Below are positions 1 to 7,957 of a DNA stretch of 52,740 nt, in pieces. The notes under the pieces are model-generated. The model did no database searches. It was not told the origin of the DNA and saw only the letters and a list, made by a program, of their open reading frames with translations. Each line of letters begins with the position of its first letter. The first letter of the stretch is position 1. The position numbers and the translations under genes were made by a program. Location of the stretch: the NCBI GenBank assembly GCA_029846755.1, contig JARWBI010000016.1, positions 1 to 52,740 of the forward strand. The letters are read 5' to 3'. Source of the stretch: Falsirhodobacter flavus (GTDB taxonomy: Bacteria > Pseudomonadota > Alphaproteobacteria > Rhodobacterales > Rhodobacteraceae).

Positions 1-2
1 TG

Positions 3-170
3 GGGGAAGGGTCACATGGGTCAATTCTCAATGGAAATTATGACCCCAACCGGGTCACGTCTCGGTGGAAATCAACAGCCGAGGACTTACCCATTCTCGG
101 CGCGGATACCGTGAAAGCGGCAGTTATCCCGATCCATCTCTTCTACGTCACCCCTGATCCACTGATCTGA
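3..170 (+). CDS. Phage tail-region protein, C-terminal fragment (5' end outside window)
   Basis: An open frame enters from the left edge and stops with TGA at 168-170, giving about 55 residues that end in VTPDPLI. It is followed after 12 bases by the tail tube start, whose AAGGAG ribosome site lies just past this stop. In tailed phages the gene directly before the tube gene is commonly a tail terminator or completion protein, and that is the best guess here from position alone. I do not recognise the family from the visible residues. The frame and tight spacing make a real gene end likely. Confidence 0.55.
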   Translation, partial: GEGSHGSILNGNYDPNRVTSRWKSTAEDLPILGADTVKAAVIPIHLFYVTPDPLI

Positions 171-182
171 AAGGAGCCCGCA

Positions 183-1121
183 ATGGCCCGCCAACAAGGG
201 GCGCAGTCGCAGCTCGCGGTCGCGTTCGAATCCAATTACGGCGTCAGCCCGGCCTCGGGCTTCTCGCGCATGCCGTTTGCCAGCACGACCATCGGTGCCG
301 CCCAGCCACTCTTGGCCAACGAACTGCTGGGCTATGGCCGTGATCCCCTCGCTCCGCAACGCGACGCCATCACCGTCGACGGAGAGATCGTCGTGCCGAT
401 CGACGTGAACAGCTTCGGCTTCTGGCTTAAGGGCGCGTTCGGCAATCCGGCATCGTCCGGGACCGGGACCGTCCAGCATGTTTTCACTTCCGGCGCCGAG
501 GTGCTTCCCTCGCTCTCGATCGAAGTTCAGCAGCCGCGGGTGCCGTATTTTGCAATGTCGAAGGGCGCGATGGTGAATATGCTGTCCTGGACGATGCAGC
601 GTTCGGGGCTGCTGACCGCGCGGGTCGGTCTGATCGCCCAGGACGAAATCAGCGGCGAGGCGTCGGCGGCCGGAACGCTCGAAGATATCGAAATCAAGCG
701 CTTCGGGCATTTCAACGGATCGATCCGCCGCAATGGCGCGGTCCTCGGCAACGTCGTTTCGGCGGAAATCACCTATTCGAACAATCTCGACCCGGTCGAA
801 GTGATCCGCGGCGATGGTCTGATTGGCGGGGCCGATCCCTCGATCGCGCAGCTCTCGGGGCGGATCACCGTGCGTTTCGACAACCGGATCCTCATGGATC
901 AGGCAAGGGACGGAGAGCCTTGCGCGTTCGAATTCGGATACGAGCTGACGACGGGCGAGTCCCTGACAGTGTCCGTACCCGCCGCCCATTTGCCACGCGC
1001 CAAGGCCCCGGTCGAGGGCCCAGCGGGCGTGCAAGTGAGCTTCGACTGGCAGGCATCGCAGACGCTCGGCGGCGATCCCATGATCCAGGTGCGCCTTGTC
1101 AATGAAAGGGTGTCCTACTGA
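183..1121 (+). CDS. Phage tail tube protein
   Basis: The 312-residue protein resembles the Phage_tube_2 family of siphovirus tail tube proteins: an N-terminal segment (AVAFESNYGVSPASGF, about residues 12-27) followed by beta-rich sequence with a mid-protein DVNSFGFWLKGAFG motif (about residues 76-89). Such proteins form stacked rings making the DNA channel of the tail. The start is supported by AAGGAG at 171-176. The TGA stop overlaps the ATG of the next gene by one base (TGATG), so the two are translationally coupled. The gene seems intact. Family assignment is by recalled similarity; a role other than major tail protein is unlikely. Confidence 0.8.
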   Translation: MARQQGAQSQLAVAFESNYGVSPASGFSRMPFASTTIGAAQPLLANELLGYGRDPLAPQRDAITVDGEIVVPIDVNSFGFWLKGAFGNPASSGTGTVQHVFTSGAEVLPSLSIEVQQPRVPYFAMSKGAMVNMLSWTMQRSGLLTARVGLIAQDEISGEASAAGTLEDIEIKRFGHFNGSIRRNGAVLGNVVSAEITYSNNLDPVEVIRGDGLIGGADPSIAQLSGRITVRFDNRILMDQARDGEPCAFEFGYELTTGESLTVSVPAAHLPRAKAPVEGPAGVQVSFDWQASQTLGGDPMIQVRLVNERVSY

Positions 1122-2368
1122 TGCTGCGTCTCAACCTTGCGCGGGGACCGTCCTGGCTTGATCTCCGACATGGCGTGAAGGTCGAAGTTCTGCCTCTCAA
1201 CACCGAAATGCGGATGCGCGCCTCGAAAGCGATCACCGGTGCAGACGGCACGATGGAACCCGACACCAATCGCGCCATCAACGCGACGACGGGTGCGCTG
1301 TCCACTGACGGGGCGTTCTGGGCGACAGACTTCATCCCCGTGAAAGCGAATGTCGGATATTCGTTCACCGCCCCGGCCACACAAAAGAACTGGGCCTTCT
1401 ATAACGCCGCGCAAGAGTTCATCTCGGCGCAATCCTTCACAGGGTATCTTGTGCCCCCTGCTGGCGCGGCATTCGTGCGCGGGTGCAACCGCTACCTCGA
1501 CGTGCCGCCGGAAGCCTTTGTTCTGGTCGAGGGCACGGCATTGCCTGCCGTGGTGACGCCATACGTCGGGGAACTCGCCGAAGCGCAGATCAACAAGGGC
1601 CGTCCGAATGGCTATGCCGGGTTGAACGCGGCGGGAAAGCTCGACACGTCAGTGATGCCTGATACGGCGGGATCGCCGCTGGCTGGCAAGGTTCTGGCAG
1701 GGCTGGGCGACAGCATCACCTATGGCTTCATCCCGCGTAACTATCCCGGCTATCCGGGGCGTTTGTCGTCCTATCTTCAACGAATGGGCGAAAAGCTTGG
1801 GGCGGCGCAAATCCTGAACCACGGGATCAGTGGCTCGACGCTGGCCTATGATGCCGCTCGCAACCCCATGTGCCGCCGCCTTGCGGATCTGGACAACACG
1901 GCAGACCTGATCATCGTCATGGGCGGCACGAACGATGTGCGCAACGGGATCGCGCTGGGCCAGATGGGCGACAGCACTGATGCAACCTATTACGGGGCGC
2001 TGGACGTCATCGCACGGGGGCTGCTGGAGAAATACCGCTACGGGCAGGGAACGGCGGTTGGCGCGGGCAAGAAGATCGTATTCGCCACGCCGATCCGGTT
2101 GATCGAGCAGGGCAGCGGCCAGCTAAATGCGCAGCTTCCAGCGTTCCAAGAGGCCGTGCTGCGTGTGGGCGAGAAATACGCGATCCCGGTCTTCGACAGC
2201 TACAACGACTCGGGCCTGACTCCGGAACTGTTCCAGACCCTGCAAGGGGCGGAAGAGGGCTACACTGGGATGTATAACCCGTTCGTTACGGACGGCACCC
2301 ATCCGACAGCGGAAGGGCACCAGATCTTCGCGGATGCGTTTAGCGGGTTCGTGCGCGGGCTGTATTGA
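1121..2368 (+). CDS. Chimeric protein: phage tail-protein N-terminus fused to an SGNH/GDSL hydrolase
   Basis: The protein has 415 residues. The first ~36 residues (beginning MLRLNLARGPSWLDL) read like the start of the small protein that normally follows the tube gene in related prophages. From about residue 40 the sequence changes to a receptor-binding or lipase-type lead-in, then an SGNH hydrolase domain from ~190 to the end. Visible catalytic blocks are GDSITYGF with Ser198, GGTNDV with Asn271 (block III) and DGTHPTAEGH with Asp391 and His394. SGNH enzymes cleave acyl esters, so deacetylation of a surface polysaccharide or another ester substrate is likely. The junction suggests deletion of the tape-measure and distal tail genes. 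The start overlaps the tube stop. Confidence 0.75.
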   Translation: MLRLNLARGPSWLDLRHGVKVEVLPLNTEMRMRASKAITGADGTMEPDTNRAINATTGALSTDGAFWATDFIPVKANVGYSFTAPATQKNWAFYNAAQEFISAQSFTGYLVPPAGAAFVRGCNRYLDVPPEAFVLVEGTALPAVVTPYVGELAEAQINKGRPNGYAGLNAAGKLDTSVMPDTAGSPLAGKVLAGLGDSITYGFIPRNYPGYPGRLSSYLQRMGEKLGAAQILNHGISGSTLAYDAARNPMCRRLADLDNTADLIIVMGGTNDVRNGIALGQMGDSTDATYYGALDVIARGLLEKYRYGQGTAVGAGKKIVFATPIRLIEQGSGQLNAQLPAFQEAVLRVGEKYAIPVFDSYNDSGLTPELFQTLQGAEEGYTGMYNPFVTDGTHPTAEGHQIFADAFSGFVRGLY

Positions 2369-2402
2369 AGGGAAATAAAGCCCTTCATCGTTTTTGCCCT
2401 GG

Positions 2403-2648
2403 CTATTCGGCCTTCGCATCCGCGCAGGCTGAGCCGAACGGGGTGTCGTCTTGGCGCCCAAATATCAGGGCGAAGGCATCCACGCGACCTGCGGTTGCGC
2501 ATAGGGTCAAGAGTTCGATGTCTTTTTGCTCGGCGGCCGATCCTACCTGTTCTGCGACGGTAGGAGCTTTTTGAGCGGTGCTCGCGAGATACGGGCCGGT
2601 GCCCGTTCCGACAAGTGCTGCGATGATTTGAGAGATGGCTGTGAACAT
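2403..2648 (-). CDS. Small hypothetical protein, antisense to the phage late genes
   Basis: This 81-residue frame on the minus strand is preceded by a strong AAGGAGG ribosome site ten bases upstream of its ATG, which is why it is kept. The N-terminus (FTAISQIIAALVGTG) is hydrophobic and could be one membrane helix or a signal; the remainder is Ala-rich with no motif I recognise. It is convergent with the SGNH gene and divergent from the next one, so it would need its own promoter, as is typical of genes expressed from a resident prophage. The alternative is that the interval is noncoding. Confidence 0.5.
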   Translation of the reverse strand: MFTAISQIIAALVGTGTGPYLASTAQKAPTVAEQVGSAAEQKDIELLTLCATAGRVDAFALIFGRQDDTPFGSACADAKAE

Positions 2649-2786
2649 TCGTAGCCCCCTCCTTCGGGGCTTGCCCCCATTCTACGCGCGCGGGCGAAAA
2701 CTCGCTCTGCTGTGATCTGGGTTTTCCCCAACAATCGTTCTCGGTACCGCCCGTTGGCCCCATCGCGCAGGGAGGCGCGGATCATC

Positions 2787-3542
2787 ATGCATTTCATTCT
2801 CGGATTACCTATGCCCAACGGACCCTCGCGCGCGTCATGGGGCGCGTTCTTTCGCAATTTCGTCGCCACACTGGTCGCGGCCGGCACGCTGTGCGTCATC
2901 ATATGGACGTGGGTCGGCCCATCAGTCACAGCTTGGGCGCAACGCGAACTAGGCACCGCCTATATGGCCGAGGCGCTAGGCAAGATCGAGGCGACGCAGG
3001 CCAAGCAGGCGGAGACGCAGCAGCAGCAGGCGGACACCCAAAAGCAGCAACAGCAGACGATTGCGACGATCAGTGACACGCAGAGCCGCACGGCTCAGAC
3101 GCTGAATGCGGTCGTCGAGCGTATCGCCAGCCTCGAGGAAACCAGCCGCGATAGCCGGATCGCCCCGGTGCGATTCATGGAAGAAGGCAATTCGATCAGC
3201 AATGGCGCGATTGGGGGGTTCGTCCAGTTCCACTTTCGCTATGTGAAGTCGCGGGACTGTGGGCGTCCGATTTCAGTTGCCTATTTCCGCAATGGCGGTG
3301 GGATCGTCCATGCCTTTGAGGCCTCGTCCACCACGGCGGAGGATGGGCGAGGATCGTCGGGACCGGTCAGTAGCGAAGTTCAGAGCGCTCGTTTCATTGC
3401 TCGCATACCTTCGGAAGAGGGGGTGCAGCCCACGCCCGAAGGTTACGCGATGGGGTGGGTTCTCCTGTCCTGGCCCAATTGTCCGAACGTGCCGGAGGTC
3501 CGCAGCCCTCAGGTCCCGTTCCAGATATTCGCACCGACGTAG
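2787..3542 (+). CDS. Phage-encoded single-pass membrane protein with Gln-rich coiled coil
   Basis: The start at 2787 is chosen because GGGAGG lies at 2770-2775; a frame opening at 2712 lacks a ribosome site, and another ATG is at 2811. The ~251-residue product has a short N-terminus, one membrane helix (about residues 22-45, NFVATLVAAGTLCVIIW), then a strongly Gln-rich, heptad-like stretch (about residues 65-120) with repeats of the type AETQQQQADTQKQQQQT. A C-terminal ~130-residue beta-rich domain contains two cysteines. I do not recognise the family. The topology suggests a membrane-anchored protein with its bulk in one compartment. It sits amid late phage genes, but a structural role is not shown. 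Confidence 0.65.
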   Translation: MHFILGLPMPNGPSRASWGAFFRNFVATLVAAGTLCVIIWTWVGPSVTAWAQRELGTAYMAEALGKIEATQAKQAETQQQQADTQKQQQQTIATISDTQSRTAQTLNAVVERIASLEETSRDSRIAPVRFMEEGNSISNGAIGGFVQFHFRYVKSRDCGRPISVAYFRNGGGIVHAFEASSTTAEDGRGSSGPVSSEVQSARFIARIPSEEGVQPTPEGYAMGWVLLSWPNCPNVPEVRSPQVPFQIFAPT

Positions 3543-3683
3543 CCTTATTTCCCTTTTGGCGGCGTGGGTGGGCGTGGCGGTGGAGGCGGAGGCGGCGGAG
3601 GCCGCCGGATCGAACCGTCGTTTATGCCTTTGGTGACGTCAGGCGGAGGTTTTGCCATTGTGTTCCAGAAGATAGGATTCGCT

Positions 3684-4145
3684 ATGGAAAGTAATGCAGC
3701 ACAACTCGTGCGAGAAATGCAACGGCGGGCTGAGCAGAGGCTTCAGGCGCAGCAGGACATAGCTTTGGCTGCTGATGCCCGTGCCCTTACTTTTTGCGGC
3801 CTTTGCCTCACAGCTGCTTCACTTTTGATCGGCTTGGCTGATGGTGAAATGCGCATCCCGATGTATGCCGCAGGTGGGTACATCTACGTGGGCGCTGCGC
3901 TTGCCGCATATGCGGCGCGTCCCACAAGTTGGGCGGCGCCTGGTCAGCCGAGCGACGGCTACGCTGAGGATTTGCGAGACGATCGGCCGATCATCGAGGT
4001 GATCAGTGAGGTTAACGCTCACATTGATGATCAAATCCTCCGCAATGAGAAGAAACTGTCCGAAAACGCGCTAATCATGAGGATAGCTGCTGCAACATCA
4101 GTGCTATCTCCTCTTGTCGGCCTAGCCGCATACTTGATGGGCTGA
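3684..4145 (+). CDS. Small membrane protein with a helical hairpin plus a third helix; function unknown
   Basis: The start at 3684 (MESNAAQLV) is preferred to an upstream in-frame one because the intervening 40 codons encode a Gly-run unlike the rest. The 153-residue product has an amphipathic N-terminal helix (about 5-30), two membrane segments (about 32-50 and 55-73), a charged ~50-residue linker and a final membrane segment at about 130-150 ending in AAYLMG. Helix, hairpin, cytosolic linker and third helix recall small effectors of the Pycsar or SLATT type and some prophage superinfection-exclusion proteins. That likeness is topological only. A holin is another possibility, although a holin-like gene sits beside the endolysin. 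Confidence 0.65.
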   Translation: MESNAAQLVREMQRRAEQRLQAQQDIALAADARALTFCGLCLTAASLLIGLADGEMRIPMYAAGGYIYVGAALAAYAARPTSWAAPGQPSDGYAEDLRDDRPIIEVISEVNAHIDDQILRNEKKLSENALIMRIAAATSVLSPLVGLAAYLMG

Positions 4146-4287
4146 CCGGGGCTGGCCTGCCGCGGTCCCCACACCGAGGCCCACCTCCCACCACTAGCCG
4201 CCAGCCCCGCCCGGAACCCTCCGGACACCCACGCTGCGCCTCCACCGCGAGTCGCGCAATACATCTCCACATTCTGAGGAGCCGTCT

Positions 4288-4653
4288 ATGGCAACCTACT
4301 TCTCCTCGGCGTTCTTGAACGCTGCGCTTGCTGCTGCAATCTCACGCCTGAACGGCGGAAAGCTCCGCGTGCTTACGGCGGCAAATGCCCCGATCGGGGA
4401 AATGGTCTTCGGCACACCTGCTTTCGCCGCACCCGTCGAAGGCGTCGCTATGGCCAATGCCATGACCTCGGGGACGGCCGCCGCGGGCAATGCCGCAAAG
4501 TATCAGGCGATCAGTTCTGCCGGCACGGTCGAGTTCGAAGGGGATGTTATTGCCGGGGATGAGGTGCCGGAGAACGCGCTCGCGTTACTTCGTCTTGACT
4601 TCGTTGGCGGCGAGGAACTAAAGCCCATCTCCTTCGAAATCTCGGTCGGCTGA
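4288..4653 (+). CDS. Small phage protein of unknown function
   Basis: The 121-residue protein is supported by a TGAGGAG ribosome site at 4275-4281 and by its packing with the next gene, which starts two bases after this stop. It is Ala- and Gly-rich, with no cysteine and no convincing membrane helix, ending in a beta-like stretch (EELKPISFEISVG). Position before the LamG-like gene suggests a structural or accessory virion protein. I recognise no domain. Confidence 0.65.
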   Translation: MATYFSSAFLNAALAAAISRLNGGKLRVLTAANAPIGEMVFGTPAFAAPVEGVAMANAMTSGTAAAGNAAKYQAISSAGTVEFEGDVIAGDEVPENALALLRLDFVGGEELKPISFEISVG

Positions 4654-4654
4654 C

Positions 4655-5788
4655 ATGGCATCTCGGCCATGGACCCTTGCGGATATCCCGGATGAAGTCC
4701 GAGCGGGGGGATCGCTCTTTGAGCCGGAGAACGCCGTCGTCGGCGGAAATAACCAGATATCCTCCTGCCCGGATAGCTTCGGCACTGCCCCACTGACGCA
4801 GGCTAACTCCGGCAACCAGATCTACCGCGGCGATCGCCTGGGCTATCCTTCGTTCGTCTGGCCAGACACGATCTCCAACCGCTTCATGACGGCATCCGTC
4901 GGTCCGCTGGTTTGGATGATGTTTGTGGCGCAATGGAAGACAGGCACGGAAGCCGTCTTCTCGAACAACAGCGGCCTTGCGGTAGGCTCGACAGGAAACC
5001 CAAGCCGGGTATTCGGCTCGTCCGGGACGCCGAACCTTTGGGGCAACGTGGCCTCCAGCTGGGCGCAACAGGCCAGTATCAACGCGCGCCCTTATACCGC
5101 GAAGGTCTTGCCTTTGCCAATGTCGATGGTCGAGGTTCGGAATGCATCGCCGTTCCCCAGCCCAATGAGGCTCGGTTACGCGGGATCATCTGCGACGGCT
5201 TGGAACGGACCAATGTGGCTGGTGCTCGGCCTTTGTATCGAACCGACTGAGGATCTGCTGGCGCGGATACAGGGCTATGTCGCGTGGCAATTCGGTTTGC
5301 AGGCAGATTTGCCGCCCGATCACGCCTATCGCGATGCGCCGCCGATGGTGGTCGATGCGCTGCCGATCGATGCAATCGGCAGCGCGGTTTTGTCAGCGCA
5401 GGCTGGCGGCCGTGCCGCCGTCTCACTGGGGGCGCGCGGCGGATCGCGGCTTCGGTTCGGCGCGGGCGGCCGCTCGAAGACAGGCATCGGGGCGCGTGCA
5501 GCGTTATCGGTGGGCATCAAGCCCGTAGGCAATGCAGGGGTGTCTCTGGTCGCTGGCGGTGGGGCTAAGGCCCGATCGCTAGCAGGGGGCATGGCTGGGA
5601 TGGGGATCGCAGCGCGGGCGCGCGCGATGGCGCAGCTGCTGTCCTCGGGGTTCGCGCTCGTCACCGGCGCGCCACAGCCGCCGCGCCGGGGCGCGACGAC
5701 GGTTCAAAGCAAAACCCGAACGCGAGGCCCTGACGGCATCCTGCGGACGCGCGGTCCGAACGGGCGAACCTTCACGAGGAAAACATGA
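4655..5788 (+). CDS. Phage LamG-like fibre/receptor-binding protein with Gly-Arg-rich repeats
   Basis: Residues 1-225 look like a concanavalin/LamG-type beta-sandwich of phage tail proteins; the closing motif RIQGYVAWQFGLQADLP followed by HAYRDAPP is a hallmark of these domains. Residues ~235-330 form a low-complexity zone rich in Gly, Ala, Arg and Ser with imperfect repeats such as AGGRAAVSLGARGG and GIGARAALSVG. The last ~25 residues contain a tandem RTRGPDG / RTRGPNG repeat. The likely role is a host-surface-binding appendage. The stop overlaps the next start by four bases (ATGA), so the two are co-translated. The repeat zone could be a site of slippage or phase variation. Confidence 0.7.
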   Translation: MASRPWTLADIPDEVRAGGSLFEPENAVVGGNNQISSCPDSFGTAPLTQANSGNQIYRGDRLGYPSFVWPDTISNRFMTASVGPLVWMMFVAQWKTGTEAVFSNNSGLAVGSTGNPSRVFGSSGTPNLWGNVASSWAQQASINARPYTAKVLPLPMSMVEVRNASPFPSPMRLGYAGSSATAWNGPMWLVLGLCIEPTEDLLARIQGYVAWQFGLQADLPPDHAYRDAPPMVVDALPIDAIGSAVLSAQAGGRAAVSLGARGGSRLRFGAGGRSKTGIGARAALSVGIKPVGNAGVSLVAGGGAKARSLAGGMAGMGIAARARAMAQLLSSGFALVTGAPQPPRRGATTVQSKTRTRGPDGILRTRGPNGRTFTRKT

Positions 5789-6138
5789 GCGACAAGGACT
5801 TTTTCGAGATCAAGCGCGACAGCACCAGCCCGTCGCTCGTGCGTGAGCTGCTGGACGGGGAGGGCAACCCCCTCCCCATGTCCGAAGCTGCCAACGTCTA
5901 TTTCTCAATGGGCACGCCGGAAGGCCTAACGCAGATCTATCGTGGCGCATGTGAGATCCTGCCGGATGGCCGTGTAAAGTATGACTGGCAGCCCGGGGAT
6001 ACCTCGATCACCGCGAGGTTCGAGGGGGAATTCATCGTCGAATGGTCCCGGGGGGAAGAGCAATACGTCCCCTCCAACGGATTCGTCGTAATCCAGATAG
6101 GCCGAAACATCCGGCCTAGAGCCGTGACTGTCGCCTGA
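5785..6138 (+). CDS. BppU-like phage baseplate upper protein domain
   Basis: The 117-residue beta-rich protein has the signature of the N-terminal domain of BppU-type baseplate proteins: a start resembling FEIKRDSTSPSLVREL, a central DGRVKYDWQPGDT, then a strand with EGEFIVEW. In Gram-positive phages this domain attaches receptor-binding proteins to the baseplate; in Rhodobacteraceae prophages similar small proteins lie among tail-fibre genes. It overlaps the LamG-like gene by four bases and precedes the beta-helix spike, fitting an adsorption-apparatus module. Confidence 0.65.
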   Translation: MSDKDFFEIKRDSTSPSLVRELLDGEGNPLPMSEAANVYFSMGTPEGLTQIYRGACEILPDGRVKYDWQPGDTSITARFEGEFIVEWSRGEEQYVPSNGFVVIQIGRNIRPRAVTVA

Positions 6139-6170
6139 AATGGCCGCACCAATCCACAACGGAGATAGTG

Positions 6171-7374
6171 ATGAACGATATTGGAAAGCAGCGCTGGCTG
6201 GCGCTGGGCGAAGCTATGGGCTGGGTTCAGGGGGATGCAGCGGCGGTGCCTCTGCCGGGGATCGCCATTTCGGGCCGCGCAGCGCTGGACGCTGCACTGG
6301 CCAAGGCGCAGGGTGGCGAAGTCTTCCGACTAGACGATGCCGATTTCGGCGCGCTGGAGATCAAGCGGCAATGGACTGATCCCATCACCATCATCGGCGG
6401 CAGCTTCGGTAGCGTCAAACTCGGCACGCCGCACTGGCAGTCGCGTGGCAAGGGCGTCATCCTAGACGGCGTCAAGGCGACGTATCTGGAAGCCAAGGGC
6501 TTTGACGGCGCGGTTTTCCGGCGCTGCGAGGCGGAGCAGCTGTCGATCGAGAGCTCTGATGGGTCCCGCGTCGAGCGGTGCTGGCTGCATGACGGACATT
6601 TCCCGCTGCGGATGTTGCGCGCCACGAACTTCAAGGTGCTCGGCAATGTCATGGAGGGCGCACGCGAAGACACGATGCGGATCGCGGGCGACAGCCATGA
6701 TGGGGAAGTTCGCGGCAACGTCTTCCTGGACAATCGCGCGGCCAAGCCGATGCACGGCGATCACCTCCAGATTTTCGGTCTGCCGAAAGAGGCGACGGGG
6801 CCGAAGCGCATCGTCATTGAGCAGAACCTGATGCATGACGACGCCACCGACAAGGAGGTCTACATCCTGGCGACGGGGAAGCGTGGGGTGGCCGCGCCGG
6901 CGCAGGGCGTCTTCATCGGGGACGGGGCGGGGGACTTCAATGATTTCACCATCCGCCACAACCTGATCCGGCTGTCGATGGTGAACGCTATCGCATCGAA
7001 GTCGGCGCCAGAGAACTTCCTCGTCGCCGAACATCGTGCTGCCGGTGAAAGGATTCCACGTCGCGCGGATCTGGTTCGGAAAGCATGAGACCCAGCCGAA
7101 CTGGACGCCGAAGGGGGCGACGATCACTCGCAACATCACGACGATGATCAGCGACGACACCGGCGAGGCAACTATCGCCGACGATAACTTCACCTTTGGC
7201 ACGAGCATGAAGGGTCTGTTTAGCGGGATCACCGACGATGACGGCACCGGCGGTGATGAGCCAGAGGATTACCGCCTCGCGCCGGGATCGCCGATCCCCG
7301 TTGCGATGGTGGATTCGTGGCTGGAAGATGCTATCGCGGTTATTCGCAAGACTCTGAACGAGGTGACGCGCTGA
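6171..7374 (+). pseudogene. Right-handed beta-helix tail-spike-like protein, split by a +1 frameshift
   Basis: The first frame runs from ATG 6171 (GGAG at 6161) to a stop at 7088; the second continues to 7374. In the first frame, short recurring strands and turns (CEAEQLSIESSDGSRVERC, NVMEGAREDTMRIAGD) indicate a pectate-lyase-like parallel beta-helix. Deleting one G near 7029 turns ...ENFLVAEH into ENFLVANIVLPVKGFHV, joining the frames smoothly into a ~400-residue protein whose second part (HETQPNWTPKGATITRN) still looks like beta-helix. This is therefore either a broken spike gene or a sequencing error. The final ~55 residues are acidic and helical. The protein likely bound or cut host surface glycan. 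Confidence 0.8.
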
Positions 7375-7394
7375 TCGCCGGTCCGGATTGCACA

Positions 7395-7422
7395 AGCGGC
7401 GGCAGGTTGGCCCGCCGCCGCT
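7395..7422 (+). terminator. GC-rich hairpin after the beta-helix gene
   Basis: AGCGGCGG pairs with CCGCCGCT around an 11-12 base loop, about 20 bases past the 7374 stop. There is only a weak T-run downstream (CGTATTACT), so termination would be inefficient or factor-assisted. Confidence 0.4.
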
Positions 7423-7923
7423 CGTATTACTAGACAGAGCAATACTCGAACGTCACTGACTGGTATTCGTGGAACTCGCACGGAACTCAACGGGCAAACA
7501 AGCTACTCGGAAATCTTGGCGGTGACATACGCCCCATTCTCGCTGAGGGACGGGCAGGCAAGGCGCGTTTTGCGCGAACATATGTCGGTCCGCTCGCCTG
7601 ATATCGCAGGGATTCGAACGCGCGAGAAGATGGATATCTAGCCATGTCTTTTTAGATAGTTCGTGGCGGAGTCGACCGGGGAGGCCCTCCGCCACGCTCG
7701 CCACCGACATGGGGTCATTCGGCACGCGAGGTCTAATAAACCACCTCGTCTGCGTTCCGTTCCGACATCCCTGCGGGATGTCCAGATCGGGGTGCACCCG
7801 GTAATCGCTTCGCGGTTGGGACGACCTAGGACGAAGCTGCACTCATACGGCAACTACCCCGAGCGCATGGGAGAACGACGTTCTCCGGCATTTGTCCCAA
7901 GCCCGTTTGCCGCATCAGCGACC

Positions 7924-7945
7924 GCCCGCCGATGGCGGGCTTTTT
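7924..7945 (+). terminator. Intrinsic-terminator-like hairpin abutting the endolysin ribosome site
   Basis: GCCCGCC-GAT-like loop-GGCGGGC is followed at once by TTTTT, a textbook intrinsic terminator. The endolysin ATG (7958) begins only 12 bases after the T-run, with ATGAGGA between. A terminator this close would have to be read through or antiterminated for lysis gene expression, as with late antitermination in lambdoid phages. Confidence 0.7.
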
Positions 7946-7957
7946 CATGAGGAAAAC

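Larger units (their letters stand above)
7375..7957. other. Noncoding stretch before the lysis cassette, with hairpins
   Basis: I find no convincing gene in these ~580 bases; the small frames on either strand lack ribosome sites and domain-like sequence. The stretch contains a GC-rich hairpin at 7395-7422, a nine-base inverted repeat GTGGCGGAG / CTCCGCCAC at 7663-7671 and 7687-7695, and a terminator-like hairpin at 7924-7945 directly before the endolysin ribosome site. It may be the remains of deleted genes or a regulatory leader of the lysis operon. Confidence 0.6.

Noticed and set aside
7605-7630. GGGATTCGAAC-like T-arm sequence suggesting a minus-strand tRNA
   Set aside because: The flanking stem bases do not pair, and no matching acceptor or anticodon arm can be folded.
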